From the NCBI GenBank assembly GCA_030403585.1, contig JAUEPE010000001.1, positions 248,001 through 312,000 of the forward strand: a DNA stretch of 64,000 bases, given 5' to 3'. This document shows, in pieces, positions 26,265-37,988 of the stretch. Position numbers and translations under genes: made by a program. The stretch comes from Frankia sp. RB7. GTDB taxonomy: Bacteria; Pseudomonadota; Alphaproteobacteria; Rhizobiales; Xanthobacteraceae. Under the pieces are notes generated by a model that saw only the letters and a list, made by a program, of their open reading frames with translations, was not told where the DNA came from and ran no database searches. Numbering within the stretch: the first letter of the stretch is position 1; the number at the start of each line of letters is the position of its first letter.

Positions 26265-27284
26265 ATGAAGATCTGCATCTACGGCGCCGGCGCGATCGGC
26301 GGATATCTCGGCGTGCAGCTGGCGCGCGCAGGCGCCGATGTCAGCCTGGTCGCACGCGGTGCGCACCTCGCCGCGATGCGCGAGAACGGCCTGACGCTGC
26401 TCGCCGGCGAGGAGAAGCACACCGTTTATCCCCGCTGCACCGACCACGCGGCCGAGCTCGGCGTGCAGGACTACGTCATCGTCACGCTGAAGGCGCATTC
26501 GATCACCGGCGTGATCGAGAAGATGCAGCCGCTGCTGGGGCCTCATACCCGCATCGTCACCGCGGTCAACGGCATCCCCTATTGGTATTTCCACAAGCAC
26601 GGCGGCGATTACGAGAATGCGACGCTGGAGAGCATCGATCCCGGCGGGCGGCAATGGCGCGAGCTAGGGGCCGAGCGCGCGATCGGCTGCATCGTCTATC
26701 CTGCCACCGAAATCGAGGCGCCCGGCGTGATCCGCCACGTCTACGGCAATAATTTTCCGCTCGGCGAACCGTCCGGCGCGATCACGCCGGACGTGCAGCG
26801 CCTCGCCGACCTCTTCGTCGCGGCCGGCCTGAAGGCGCCGGTGCTCGACCGCATCCGCGACGAGATCTGGCTCAAGCTCTGGGGCAATGTCTGCTTCAAC
26901 CCGATCAGCGCGCTGACCCACGCCACGCTCGACGTGATCTGCACCGATCCGTCCACGCGGGCGCTGTCGCGCGCGATCATGGTGGAGACGCAGGCCATCG
27001 CCGAAACTTTCGGCGTCAAGTTCCGCGTCGACGTCGAGCGCCGCATCGAGGGCGCCCGCAAGGTCGGCGCGCACAAGACCTCGATGCTGCAGGATCTCGA
27101 GCGAGGCCGTCCGATGGAGATCGACCCGCTCGTAACCGTAGTGCAGGAGATGGGCCGCCTGACCAAAATCCCGACGCCCGCACTCGACTCGGTGCTGGCG
27201 ATGGTGACCCAGCGCGCCCGCGTCGCCGGCCTCTATGACGGCGTGTCGGCACCATCAGATCCTCGCGCACTGGCGGTGGCGTGA
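26265..27284 (+). CDS. PanE-like 2-oxo reductase, candidate oxalyl-CoA reductase
   Basis: This 339-residue protein has the ketopantoate reductase fold. The NADP motif is YGAGAIGGYLG, followed by TAVNGIPYW (conserved Asn), WLKLWGNVCFNP (catalytic Lys) and TSMLQDLERGRPMEID (conserved Ser and Glu). In Methylobacterium extorquens a protein annotated as PanE2 reduces oxalyl-CoA to glyoxylate. Given oxc, frc and gcl nearby, the same role is likely here. Ketopantoate reduction remains possible, but no other pantothenate genes are present. A GAGGA ribosome site supports the start. It overlaps the next gene. Confidence 0.8.
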   Translation: MKICIYGAGAIGGYLGVQLARAGADVSLVARGAHLAAMRENGLTLLAGEEKHTVYPRCTDHAAELGVQDYVIVTLKAHSITGVIEKMQPLLGPHTRIVTAVNGIPYWYFHKHGGDYENATLESIDPGGRQWRELGAERAIGCIVYPATEIEAPGVIRHVYGNNFPLGEPSGAITPDVQRLADLFVAAGLKAPVLDRIRDEIWLKLWGNVCFNPISALTHATLDVICTDPSTRALSRAIMVETQAIAETFGVKFRVDVERRIEGARKVGAHKTSMLQDLERGRPMEIDPLVTVVQEMGRLTKIPTPALDSVLAMVTQRARVAGLYDGVSAPSDPRALAVA

Positions 27285-28069
27285 TGGCGGGCGAGGTGAA
27301 ACAGTGGCTACGCTTCCGCCACGCCGGCACCACCGGCTTCGGCACGCTGACCGCATCAGGCATCAATGTGCATGAGGGCGAGATGTTCGGCCGCAACACG
27401 GCCACCGGCAAGACGCTGGCGCTGTCGGAGGTCGAACTGCTCGCGCCTTGCGCGCCCAGCAAGATCGTCGCGCTCTGGAACAATTTTCACGCGCTCGCAG
27501 CCAAGCTCAATCAGCCCGAGCCGCCGGAGCCGCTCTACCTGCTCAAGGCCACCACCACCATCACGACGCCGGGCGCCGTGATCCGCCGCCCTTCTTATTA
27601 CGACGGCAAGACGACCTATGAGGGCGAGCTCGGCATCGTCATCGGCAAGACCTGCGCCCGCGTCTCGCCAGCCGAAGCCGACAGCTTCATCTTCGGCTAT
27701 ACCTGCGTCAACGACATCACCGCCAACGACATCCTGACCAGCGATCCCACCTTTCCCCAGTGGGCCCGCGCCAAGGGCATCGACGATTACGGCCCGTTCG
27801 GCCCTGTGATCGCGACCGGCCTCGATCCGGCGAAACTCACGGTGCGCACCAACCTCAATGGCGCGGAACGGCAGAACTATCCAATCGCGGACATGATCTT
27901 CAGCGCGCAAGCCCTCGTCAGCAAGATCTCCCATGACATGACCCTGCTCCCCGGCGACCTCATCGCCGTAGGCACCTCCGTCGGCGTCGGTGTGATGAAG
28001 GAGCCGGTGAATATTGTGACGGTGGCGATCGACGGCATCGGCGAGCTGACCAACGAGTTTCGGCTGTAG
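27284..28069 (+). CDS. Fumarylacetoacetate hydrolase (FAH) family protein
   Basis: This 261-residue protein has the FAH fold. ALWNNFHALAAKL holds the usual histidine, YEGELGIVIGKTC the metal-binding acidic residues, and FGYTCVNDITANDI the signature helix. Family members hydrolyse acylpyruvates, decarboxylate oxaloacetate or hydrate/isomerise dicarboxylates. The ATG overlaps the PanE-like stop (TGATG), so translation is coupled. The substrate is unknown; a C2-C4 oxo acid linked to glyoxylate or oxalyl metabolism is an inference. Confidence 0.85.
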   Translation: MAGEVKQWLRFRHAGTTGFGTLTASGINVHEGEMFGRNTATGKTLALSEVELLAPCAPSKIVALWNNFHALAAKLNQPEPPEPLYLLKATTTITTPGAVIRRPSYYDGKTTYEGELGIVIGKTCARVSPAEADSFIFGYTCVNDITANDILTSDPTFPQWARAKGIDDYGPFGPVIATGLDPAKLTVRTNLNGAERQNYPIADMIFSAQALVSKISHDMTLLPGDLIAVGTSVGVGVMKEPVNIVTVAIDGIGELTNEFRL

Positions 28070-28222
28070 CCCCCGCACCGCAACCGCCCTCCACCGTCCC
28101 GCCAACGCAACCAGCCGTGGATTGCGTCCCCGGACGCGTCCGGCAACCCGTCCGGCCCTTGATCTCGGTTCCGCTCTCCAATAGCAATCATGGCGAGATT
28201 GTGCCGGCGTGAGGGCGTCGCG

Positions 28223-29629
28223 ATGTGGCTGTTTTTCCTGGTCGCCTGGGTTGTCCTGCTCGCGGCAATCGCGTTTCTCGCCCCGCAGGCGTTCGGTTAC
28301 GACGTCACCCATTTGCCCGCAATGTTCGCCGCCCTGCCGATGCCGCAGCGCATCGCTGCCGGCGCGATCCTTGTGGTGGGGCTGGCGCTGATCGGCGCCT
28401 CGGCGTGGCGGCTCTCGCGCCAGGACCGGCGCCTGGACACGCTCCGCGACCGCCTCAAGAAGACCCGGGAAGACGTCGTTGTCGCCCACGCCCTGCAAAA
28501 TCACCTCGACACCACCGTTCAGCACCTGATCGAGAGCGATCCCAGGGAAGCCGTCTCCGCGCTGCACGACAAGCTCGGCGAGACCGAGCAGCGCGCGCTG
28601 CTCCAGCAGGGCCGCAACCAGTCGACCGACATGCACGACCAGCTCGCCGAGATCCGCCGCCGCCAGCAGGGGCTGCGCGAGATGGTCGGCAAGGTCGCCG
28701 ACCAGCGCCGCGCGGTCGAGCCCGTTTTCACCGAGATCCGCGATCGCCAGAACCAGCTCGAACGCTCGCTGCTCGACCTGGAGACCGACGACCGCAAGAA
28801 CAATCTCGCCGACCGGCTGAAGGACATCGCCCGCGACGTATCGACGCTGCTGGGCCGGGTCAACGCGGTGCAGGACACGTTCTCGACGCTCAATCAATAT
28901 AAGGAAGATCTGGCAAAATCCCATGCCGAGCTGGTGCCGCTGCGCTCATCCGACGCCGGCATCAACGCCCTGATCGGCGAGCTCGGCCTCAGCCATGATC
29001 GCCTCGCCAAGAGCGTCGACGAGATCGAGACCGGCGGCGAGGCGCCGCTCAGCGCACGCGTCGAGACGCTGTCGAACAACAAGATCGAGATCGAGCAGCG
29101 CCTGGCCCGCATCGACGACAGCGCCAACATCCTCAAAACCATCCGGCTCGAGTTCGAGGAACTCGGCCAGCGCCAGGCTCAGCTCGAACGCTCGCTCGCC
29201 GGCGTCGAGACCGATCCCGACGGCAAGACGCTCGTCGACCGCCAGAACGCGCTGAACGATTTTGTCCTCCAGTCGCGCCAGCGCCTCGGCGCGTTGCAGG
29301 AGACGCTGGCCACGCTCAACGCCTTCAGGACGGAGCTGTCGAAATCGCAGGCCGATCTCGTTCCGCTGAAGGCGCCGGTGTTCGGCATCGAGGCCATGAT
29401 CGCCGATGTCAGCACCACCCGCGATCTCCTGGCCAAAACCGTCGGCGAGATCGAGGCCAACGGCGATGTCACCCTCACCTCGCGCGTCGATGCGCTGACC
29501 AGGAGCAAGCGCGAGGTCGAAGACCGCCTCGCCCGCATCTTCGAGAATTTCAACGCGCTCGATGCGCTGCGCAAGGACATCGGCGGCATCTTCTCGACCA
29601 TCCGCAACAGCCTGAATCGGATCGGGTGA
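28223..29629 (+). CDS. Membrane-anchored coiled-coil protein with internal duplication
   Basis: The protein has 468 residues from the ATG at 28223. Two membrane helices (FFLVAWVVLLAAIAFLAP and RIAAGAILVVGLALIGAS) are followed by a long coiled coil rich in E, R, Q and L. A block of about 145 residues occurs twice: RQNQLERSL, LNQYKEDLAKSHAELVPL and RLARI in the first, RQAQLERSL, LNAFRTELSKSQADLVPL and RLARI in the second. The start has GAGGG upstream; an ATG at 28190 has no ribosome site. Function is unknown; a scaffold or envelope-spanning tether is possible. Confidence 0.75.
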   Translation: MWLFFLVAWVVLLAAIAFLAPQAFGYDVTHLPAMFAALPMPQRIAAGAILVVGLALIGASAWRLSRQDRRLDTLRDRLKKTREDVVVAHALQNHLDTTVQHLIESDPREAVSALHDKLGETEQRALLQQGRNQSTDMHDQLAEIRRRQQGLREMVGKVADQRRAVEPVFTEIRDRQNQLERSLLDLETDDRKNNLADRLKDIARDVSTLLGRVNAVQDTFSTLNQYKEDLAKSHAELVPLRSSDAGINALIGELGLSHDRLAKSVDEIETGGEAPLSARVETLSNNKIEIEQRLARIDDSANILKTIRLEFEELGQRQAQLERSLAGVETDPDGKTLVDRQNALNDFVLQSRQRLGALQETLATLNAFRTELSKSQADLVPLKAPVFGIEAMIADVSTTRDLLAKTVGEIEANGDVTLTSRVDALTRSKREVEDRLARIFENFNALDALRKDIGGIFSTIRNSLNRIG

Positions 29630-29684
29630 AGCCGAAAGACGGACCGGTTCGAACCACGATCGATCTGCCTGCGACCAATCGCTC

Positions 29685-30401
29685 ATGCGCTTCATCCTCG
29701 GCTTCCTATCTGGTTTGCTCGGCGCACTCGCCGGCTGGTCCGGCCTTGCCGCCCTGGTGGTCATGCTCGCAGGGCCGGACCGCGATGGCGGCATAGCCAT
29801 GGGGGCCTTCTTCGACATTGGCCCGATCGGCGGCGTGGTCGGCTTCATCGCCGGCATCTGGCTGTTCGTGCGCTTCGGCCTGGTCCGGGACGCAACACCA
29901 GAGCCGCCTGCAGAAACCTCCGATGCCGCGCCTCCCCGTGCCACCCAGCTCTCCTTCCCTTTTGCCGCCACCGTGCTGCTCATCGTGGCCATCCTCGGCT
30001 ATTGGGGTTGGTACGAACTCATCCGCTCGCCCAATCTCAGCCACGGCTTCATGACGCTGCAGATCGAGTTTCGGCTGCCCCCCGGCATGACCCTGCCGGA
30101 CAAGGAAGAGGACGTGCACATCGAGGTCGAGGAAGCGACAGGCTATGCCAACGCCATGTTGCCGGCGAACTGGCGCGCGCATGACGGTGACCGCAAGGCG
30201 ATCATTTCCTCCGCGTCTCTGATGTACAAGACACGCCACCGCGGCGTCAGCCTGACGCTCCCGGGCGTGCCGACACAGCGCTGGTCGATCGATCTCGGTT
30301 CCGATCCCGATCCGACGCCCGGCTTTTCGCCCTGGCGCACCCCGAGCGAACCATCGCCAGCCAAGATCGAGATGCACTTCAGCCTCACCGCCGATCGCTG
30401 A
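29685..30401 (+). CDS. Membrane protein of unknown function
   Basis: A 238-residue protein. Residues 1-65 contain two hydrophobic segments (GFLSGLLGALAGWSGLAALV and GGVVGFIAGIWLFVRFG). A third (FAATVLLIVAILGYWGW) lies near residue 95. The remaining 125 residues are soluble and beta-rich, with KTRHRGVSLTLPG and KIEMHFSLTAD. It is 55 bp after the coiled-coil gene and may share its transcript. No family was recognised. No clear ribosome site precedes the ATG. Confidence 0.7.
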   Translation: MRFILGFLSGLLGALAGWSGLAALVVMLAGPDRDGGIAMGAFFDIGPIGGVVGFIAGIWLFVRFGLVRDATPEPPAETSDAAPPRATQLSFPFAATVLLIVAILGYWGWYELIRSPNLSHGFMTLQIEFRLPPGMTLPDKEEDVHIEVEEATGYANAMLPANWRAHDGDRKAIISSASLMYKTRHRGVSLTLPGVPTQRWSIDLGSDPDPTPGFSPWRTPSEPSPAKIEMHFSLTADR

Positions 30402-30575
30402 CGAACGCGCGGCGCGCCGAAACATTTCGACACATCACATCTGCGCGCGCCCGATCAATGCCGCCAACATGTCGCGGGGGTGCCGCACTGTGGACGCATT
30501 CCGACGTGCATCTTTGAGGCGTGTCTGGGGGCACGGCTCAGCCGTGTTTGGACCAAACCTTCTAGGGGTATGACT

Positions 30576-30761
30576 GTGAAGAAGATTGTATTTGTTCTGG
30601 GTGCTACACTTGCTCTGGTGACGGCTGCGAACGCTGCGGATCTGCCGCGCCGTCAGCCCGTGGCGGTCTATCCCGCCGAGCAGGCCCCGATCGGCAAGAT
30701 GCCGATTGGCAAGAGCCCGATTGGCAAGGCCCCGATCGGCAAGGCGCCCGTGCGCTACTGA
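30576..30761 (+). CDS. Small exported protein with PIGK tandem repeats
   Basis: A 61-residue precursor with a signal peptide (KKIVFVLGATLALVTAANA) ending before ADLPRRQP. The mature part carries four tandem PIGK(M/S/A) units encoded by 15-bp repeats at 30687-30746, then PVRY. A GTG start at 30576 has AGGGG 7 bases upstream; an ATG two codons earlier is only one base from that site and is less likely. Function is unknown; the basic repeat could bind the cell envelope or anionic ligands. Confidence 0.72.
   Translation: MKKIVFVLGATLALVTAANAADLPRRQPVAVYPAEQAPIGKMPIGKSPIGKAPIGKAPVRY
30687..30746 (+). repeat. Four tandem 15-bp coding repeats
   Basis: Units of the form CCGAT(C/T)GGCAAGNNN repeat four times in frame and encode PIGK plus one variable residue. 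Confidence 0.95.
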
Positions 30762-30805
30762 GCCGCAAAAACCTGCGGAGCCGGTCGACAGTCGAGGGGC
30801 ACATC

Positions 30806-31456
30806 GTGACGAACAAACCTGATCGATCGGGATTCTGCATCCTTGCAGGTCTCGCGCTCGCGGCCATGACCGCATGCGTGACGCCCTCGGCCTCGGCCCA
30901 CGAAGCGAACAAGCGCGTTGCCGATGCAAATGCGCTTGCCACGACCGACTCCACATCGCGCTCCGCACCGCAATCGACGCGGCGCCCGGTCGCGCGTGCG
31001 GAGAAAGGTCCTTATTACGTCGACTTCCGCGCGCGGACGGCGGCAAGCTGGGGCCATGCCTTCGTCTGGTACGGCAAGACCAGCGAGCGCGCCGTCGACG
31101 TCGCGGGCCTTACGCCCAAGGGTGACACCTGGAGCTACGTGCTCGGTCACCTCACCTGGGTGCCATCCGAGACCGGCGCGAGCTACGGCGATCTCGATCC
31201 CGAATATCTGACCGCGAGCTACCGCGTCTACCTCAACGAGGCCGACGCCAAGCGCGTGTTCGCCTACATCAAGAAATTGCAGGCGAGCTCGCCGGTCTGG
31301 AACGCCGAGACCACCAACTGCACCGGCTTCATCGGCGACATCGCCGAGTACATGGGACTGAAGGTCCCCTATCGCTGGCAGCGCCCGGAAAACTTCGTCA
31401 ACAGCCTGAAAGACATCAACGGCGGCCGCCAGATGGTGCGGCTGTCGGCGGAGTAA
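30806..31456 (+). CDS. Exported protein, possible NlpC/P60- or Lnb-like fold
   Basis: A 216-residue precursor starting at a GTG with GAGGGG upstream. The signal region ILAGLALAAMTACVTPSASA could be cut after the alanines or act as a poor lipobox at the cysteine. The body contains YYVDFRARTAASWGHAFVWYG and later ETTNCTGFIGDIAEYMGL. A histidine after a small beta strand and an Asn-Cys helix start recall papain-like NlpC/P60 and Lnb (DUF4105) proteins. The fold assignment is tentative. Location should be periplasmic or outer surface. Confidence 0.65.
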   Translation: MTNKPDRSGFCILAGLALAAMTACVTPSASAHEANKRVADANALATTDSTSRSAPQSTRRPVARAEKGPYYVDFRARTAASWGHAFVWYGKTSERAVDVAGLTPKGDTWSYVLGHLTWVPSETGASYGDLDPEYLTASYRVYLNEADAKRVFAYIKKLQASSPVWNAETTNCTGFIGDIAEYMGLKVPYRWQRPENFVNSLKDINGGRQMVRLSAE

Positions 31457-31654
31457 GGTATCTCTCGGTGTCGTCCCGGCCTTCGCCGGACGACGGCGGA
31501 GAATGTGTGAGCGCCCTCCTAATCTCTTGGACAAGAGCAATTATCCGCCCCGCGGAATCACCCTCGCTCCCTGCATGACGCCCCGCCCTCACCGCACGGC
31601 GGCGCAATAGACTTTTGCCGACCCCGGCGGCATCCTCCCGCCATCAACCGATAA

Positions 31655-32683
<1,029 letters not shown>

Positions 32684-32708
32684 TCACTGCAAGAAGCGAG
32701 AGCAATTC

Positions 32709-33680
32709 ATGAAGGCTTATGTCTACGGCCCTGACGGCGCTCGGATTTCCGACGTCGCTCAACCAAAACCAAAAGGCACGCAGGTGCTGGTGCGCGTGCG
32801 CGCCTGCGGCCTCAATCGTGCCGACACCGGCATGCGCAAGGGACACGTTCATGGCGCGGCCGGCGGCGTCGGCACAGTGCTCGGCATGGAATGGGCCGGT
32901 GAAGTCGCCGAGCTCGGACCGGACGCGAAGGGCGTCAAGGTCGGCGATCGCATCATGGGATCCGGCGGCGCGGCCTTCGCCGAGTACGCGCTCGCCGACC
33001 ACGGCCGGCTGTTCCGCGCGCCCTCGAACATGAATTTCGAGGAGGCAGCCACCCTGCCCGTCGCGCTCACGACCATGCATAATGCCGTCGTCACCGTCGG
33101 CGGTGTGCAGCCCGGCAAGGCGGTGCTGATCCAGGGTGCCAGTTCCGGCGTCGGCCTGATGGCGATGCAGATCGCAAAGCTCAAGGGCGCCAGGATGGTG
33201 ATCGGCTCCTCGACCGACGCCTATCGCCGCGGCCGGTTGACCGAATACGGCGCCGACCTCGCGGTCGACTCCTCCGATCCCAAATGGATCGACGACGTCC
33301 TGAAGGCGACGAACGGCGAAGGCGTCGACCTCATCGTCGACCAGGTCTCGGGCCAGGTCGCCAACCAGAACCTCGCCGCCACGAAGATTTTGGGCCGCAT
33401 CGTCAATGTTGGCCGGCTCGGCGGCACCCATGCCGACTTCAACTTCGACCTGCATGCGGCCCGCCGCATCTCCTATATCGGCGTCACCTTCCGCACCCGC
33501 ACCATCGAGGAGGTCCGCGCGATCTTCGACGAGGTCAGGAAGGACATCTGGGGCGCGGTGGAGTCGCGCAAGCTCCAGCTGCCGATCGACAAGGTCTACG
33601 GGTTCGACGAGATCGACAAGGCGTTCGAGCACATGGAGGCGAACAAGCATTTGGGGAAGATCGTGGTGACGGTGCCGTAG
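32709..33680 (+). CDS. Zinc-independent MDR oxidoreductase (NADPH:quinone reductase type)
   Basis: A 323-residue medium-chain dehydrogenase. It has VRACGLNRADTGMRKG, GMEWAGEVAELG and the nucleotide motif IQGASSGVGLMAMQIAKLKGA near residue 140. No zinc-binding cysteines are present, so it resembles quinone oxidoreductases or enoyl reductases. It reads with the nitronate monooxygenase gene. The substrate is unknown. Confidence 0.9.
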   Translation: MKAYVYGPDGARISDVAQPKPKGTQVLVRVRACGLNRADTGMRKGHVHGAAGGVGTVLGMEWAGEVAELGPDAKGVKVGDRIMGSGGAAFAEYALADHGRLFRAPSNMNFEEAATLPVALTTMHNAVVTVGGVQPGKAVLIQGASSGVGLMAMQIAKLKGARMVIGSSTDAYRRGRLTEYGADLAVDSSDPKWIDDVLKATNGEGVDLIVDQVSGQVANQNLAATKILGRIVNVGRLGGTHADFNFDLHAARRISYIGVTFRTRTIEEVRAIFDEVRKDIWGAVESRKLQLPIDKVYGFDEIDKAFEHMEANKHLGKIVVTVP

Positions 33681-33700
33681 CCGGCATTCCAGGCTCGGTC

Positions 33701-33787
33701 TCGTGGGCAAAGCAAAGCGTGCCCACCACGTTTGCAATCGGGACGAGATGGTGGGCACGGCGCTACGCGCCTTTGCCCACTCTACGA
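33701..33787. repeat. Palindromic repeat, GTGGGCAAAG type
   Basis: The arms TCGTGGGCAAAG and CTTTGCCCACTCTACGA enclose inverted CGTGCCCACCA and TGGTGGGCACG. It differs from the other two repeat families. It lies between the MDR gene and the cation carrier gene. Confidence 0.78.
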
Positions 33788-33883
33788 GATCGAGCAAGAC
33801 CTAGATCGCTCCTGCAACTCACTAGCGACTACTTCTGTGGATCGTCGCTTGATGTTCGCGAACGCCCTGCTAAATCCCCGGCC

Positions 33884-35257
33884 ATGAGCGGACAACACGA
33901 CAAGACATCGGTCGCGGCCATCTCGATCCTGGCCAGCGGCGGCATGGCGGCGGCCAAATTCGTGGTCGGCGTCGCGATCGGCTCGCTGGCGCTGATCTCC
34001 GAAGCGCTGCACTCAGCGATCGACCTGGTTGCGACCATCATCACCTGGGCGGTGGTGCGGGTCTCCGACAAGCCGGCCGACGACGAGCATCATTACGGCC
34101 ATGGCAAGCTCGAGAGCATCTCCGCGCTCGGCGTCACCGCGCTGCTCTACGTGCTCGCCGGCGGCATCCTGGTCCAGGCCTACAGCCACCTTCGCGAGGG
34201 AACCCCGCCACCGACGATTTCGGCCGTGCCGTTCGTCGTGCTGGTGATCGACATCGTCGTCAATCTCTGGCGCGCCCGTGCCCTGCACCGCGCCGCCCGG
34301 GAGACCCGGAGCGAGGCGCTCGCCGCCGACGCGCTGCACTTTGCATCAGACGTCATGGGCTCCTGTGCCGTAATCGTGGGCCTGATTCTCGCAGCCTTCG
34401 GCTTCTGGTGGGGTGACGCGGCGGCCGCCGCGGCCGTGGCCGTGATGATCGCGGCTCTCGGCCTGCGGATGGCAAGCTCGACGGTGCAGACGCTGCTCGA
34501 CCGCGCGCCGGAAGGCGCCCAGGAAAAAGCCACCGCCGCGATCCGCAGCGTGCCCGGCGTGATCGACGTCGAGCGGCTGCGCGTGCGCATGGTCGGGGCG
34601 ACCACGTTCATCGACACCATCGCAAAGGTGCCGCGGACCTACCCGATCGACCGCGTCGAGGAGATCAAGCGCAACGCGCAGGCGGCGGTCACCAAGACGT
34701 TCGGCGACGCCGACCTCACCTTCACCGCGGTCCCGGTCGCGCGCGACAACGAGACCGTGCATGACCGCATCATGGTGATCGCGCACAATTCTGGTCTCGC
34801 CATCCACCACGTCACGGTGCACGATCTCGGCGGCAAGCTGATCGTCGGCATCGACCTCGAGGTCGACGCCGAGATGGCCCTCGAAGCCGCCCACGACGTT
34901 GCCAACACACTGGAGCGGAAGATCCAGGAGGAGTTCGGCGCGGACGTCGAGGTCGACGTCCATATCGAGCCGCTGGCACCGGAACTGCCGTTCGGCATGG
35001 ATGCCGCGCCGGAACGGGTGCAGGCCATTGCCGCCGCGCTCACCGAATATGCCGCCGGCGGCGAGATCCACGACATCCATAATGTGCGTGTCCGCAACAC
35101 CGATGCCGGCGAGATCGTCAACTTCCATTGCCGCGCCACGCCGTCGATGAGCGTGATCAAGGTGCACGAGCAAGTCGATGCGATCGAGCGCCGGCTGCGC
35201 CGCGCATTCCCGAGCGTGAAGCGCGTCATCAGCCACGCCGAACCGCCGCGCGCGTGA
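33884..35257 (+). CDS. Cation diffusion facilitator transporter with extended C-terminal region
   Basis: The protein has 457 residues. The CDF membrane region spans about residues 10-190 with metal-site motifs SEALHSAIDLVATI, HHYGHGKLES and DALHFASDVMG. The family exports divalent metals such as Zn, Fe, Mn or Co by proton exchange. After it come two ferredoxin-like cytoplasmic segments (DVHIEPLAPELP and a second ending VKRVISHAEPP). The long C-terminal half, with a histidine-rich VHDLGGKLIVGIDLEV stretch, exceeds the usual single domain. The metal cannot be read from sequence. Confidence 0.9.
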   Translation: MSGQHDKTSVAAISILASGGMAAAKFVVGVAIGSLALISEALHSAIDLVATIITWAVVRVSDKPADDEHHYGHGKLESISALGVTALLYVLAGGILVQAYSHLREGTPPPTISAVPFVVLVIDIVVNLWRARALHRAARETRSEALAADALHFASDVMGSCAVIVGLILAAFGFWWGDAAAAAAVAVMIAALGLRMASSTVQTLLDRAPEGAQEKATAAIRSVPGVIDVERLRVRMVGATTFIDTIAKVPRTYPIDRVEEIKRNAQAAVTKTFGDADLTFTAVPVARDNETVHDRIMVIAHNSGLAIHHVTVHDLGGKLIVGIDLEVDAEMALEAAHDVANTLERKIQEEFGADVEVDVHIEPLAPELPFGMDAAPERVQAIAAALTEYAAGGEIHDIHNVRVRNTDAGEIVNFHCRATPSMSVIKVHEQVDAIERRLRRAFPSVKRVISHAEPPRA

Positions 35258-35469
35258 TGGAGTCACACGTTCTCGTTTCGGACTCATCACGCACGTGAGT
35301 TTGCGGACTCGACGCGCGCAAACTCTGCATTGGATAAGAATTATTTCGCGTTAACGTTTCGTTGACTCTCGACAGCCTGCACAAACTGGATTCAAATCGC
35401 TGTGATTCGAAAGCGATGTGGGGCTGCTTTCGAAACTCGTTGCAAGCTGGTTTTCAGGGGGCCGAAGGC

Positions 35470-37800
<2,331 letters not shown>

Positions 37801-37825
37801 CGCATGTCGGGAAGCTCTCCTGCGG

Positions 37826-37959
37826 CCATCCTTCGAGACGCCCGCCTCCGGCGGGCCCTCAGGATGAGGGCGGAGTACGCGGTAGCCGTTCGACGAACAC
37901 CGATACAACGGAGCCTCATCCTGAGGAGACCGCGAAGCGCGTCGTCTCGAAGGACGAGG
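37826..37959. repeat. Palindromic intergenic repeat, CGAGACG type
   Basis: The arms CATCCTTCGAGACG and CGTCTCGAAGGACGAGG enclose CCCTCAGGATGAGG and CCTCATCCTGAGGAG. It is the second copy of the family at 20344-20464. It lies between the convergent kinase and LysR genes. Confidence 0.85.
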
Positions 37960-37988
37960 CGCTTGCTCGGGCCCTCCCGCTCTGGCTC

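Noticed and set aside
33284..33883. N-terminal extension of the cation carrier frame through the quinone reductase gene
   Set aside because: The extension overlaps a well-supported gene and a palindromic repeat; the CDF family begins near the ATG at 33884.
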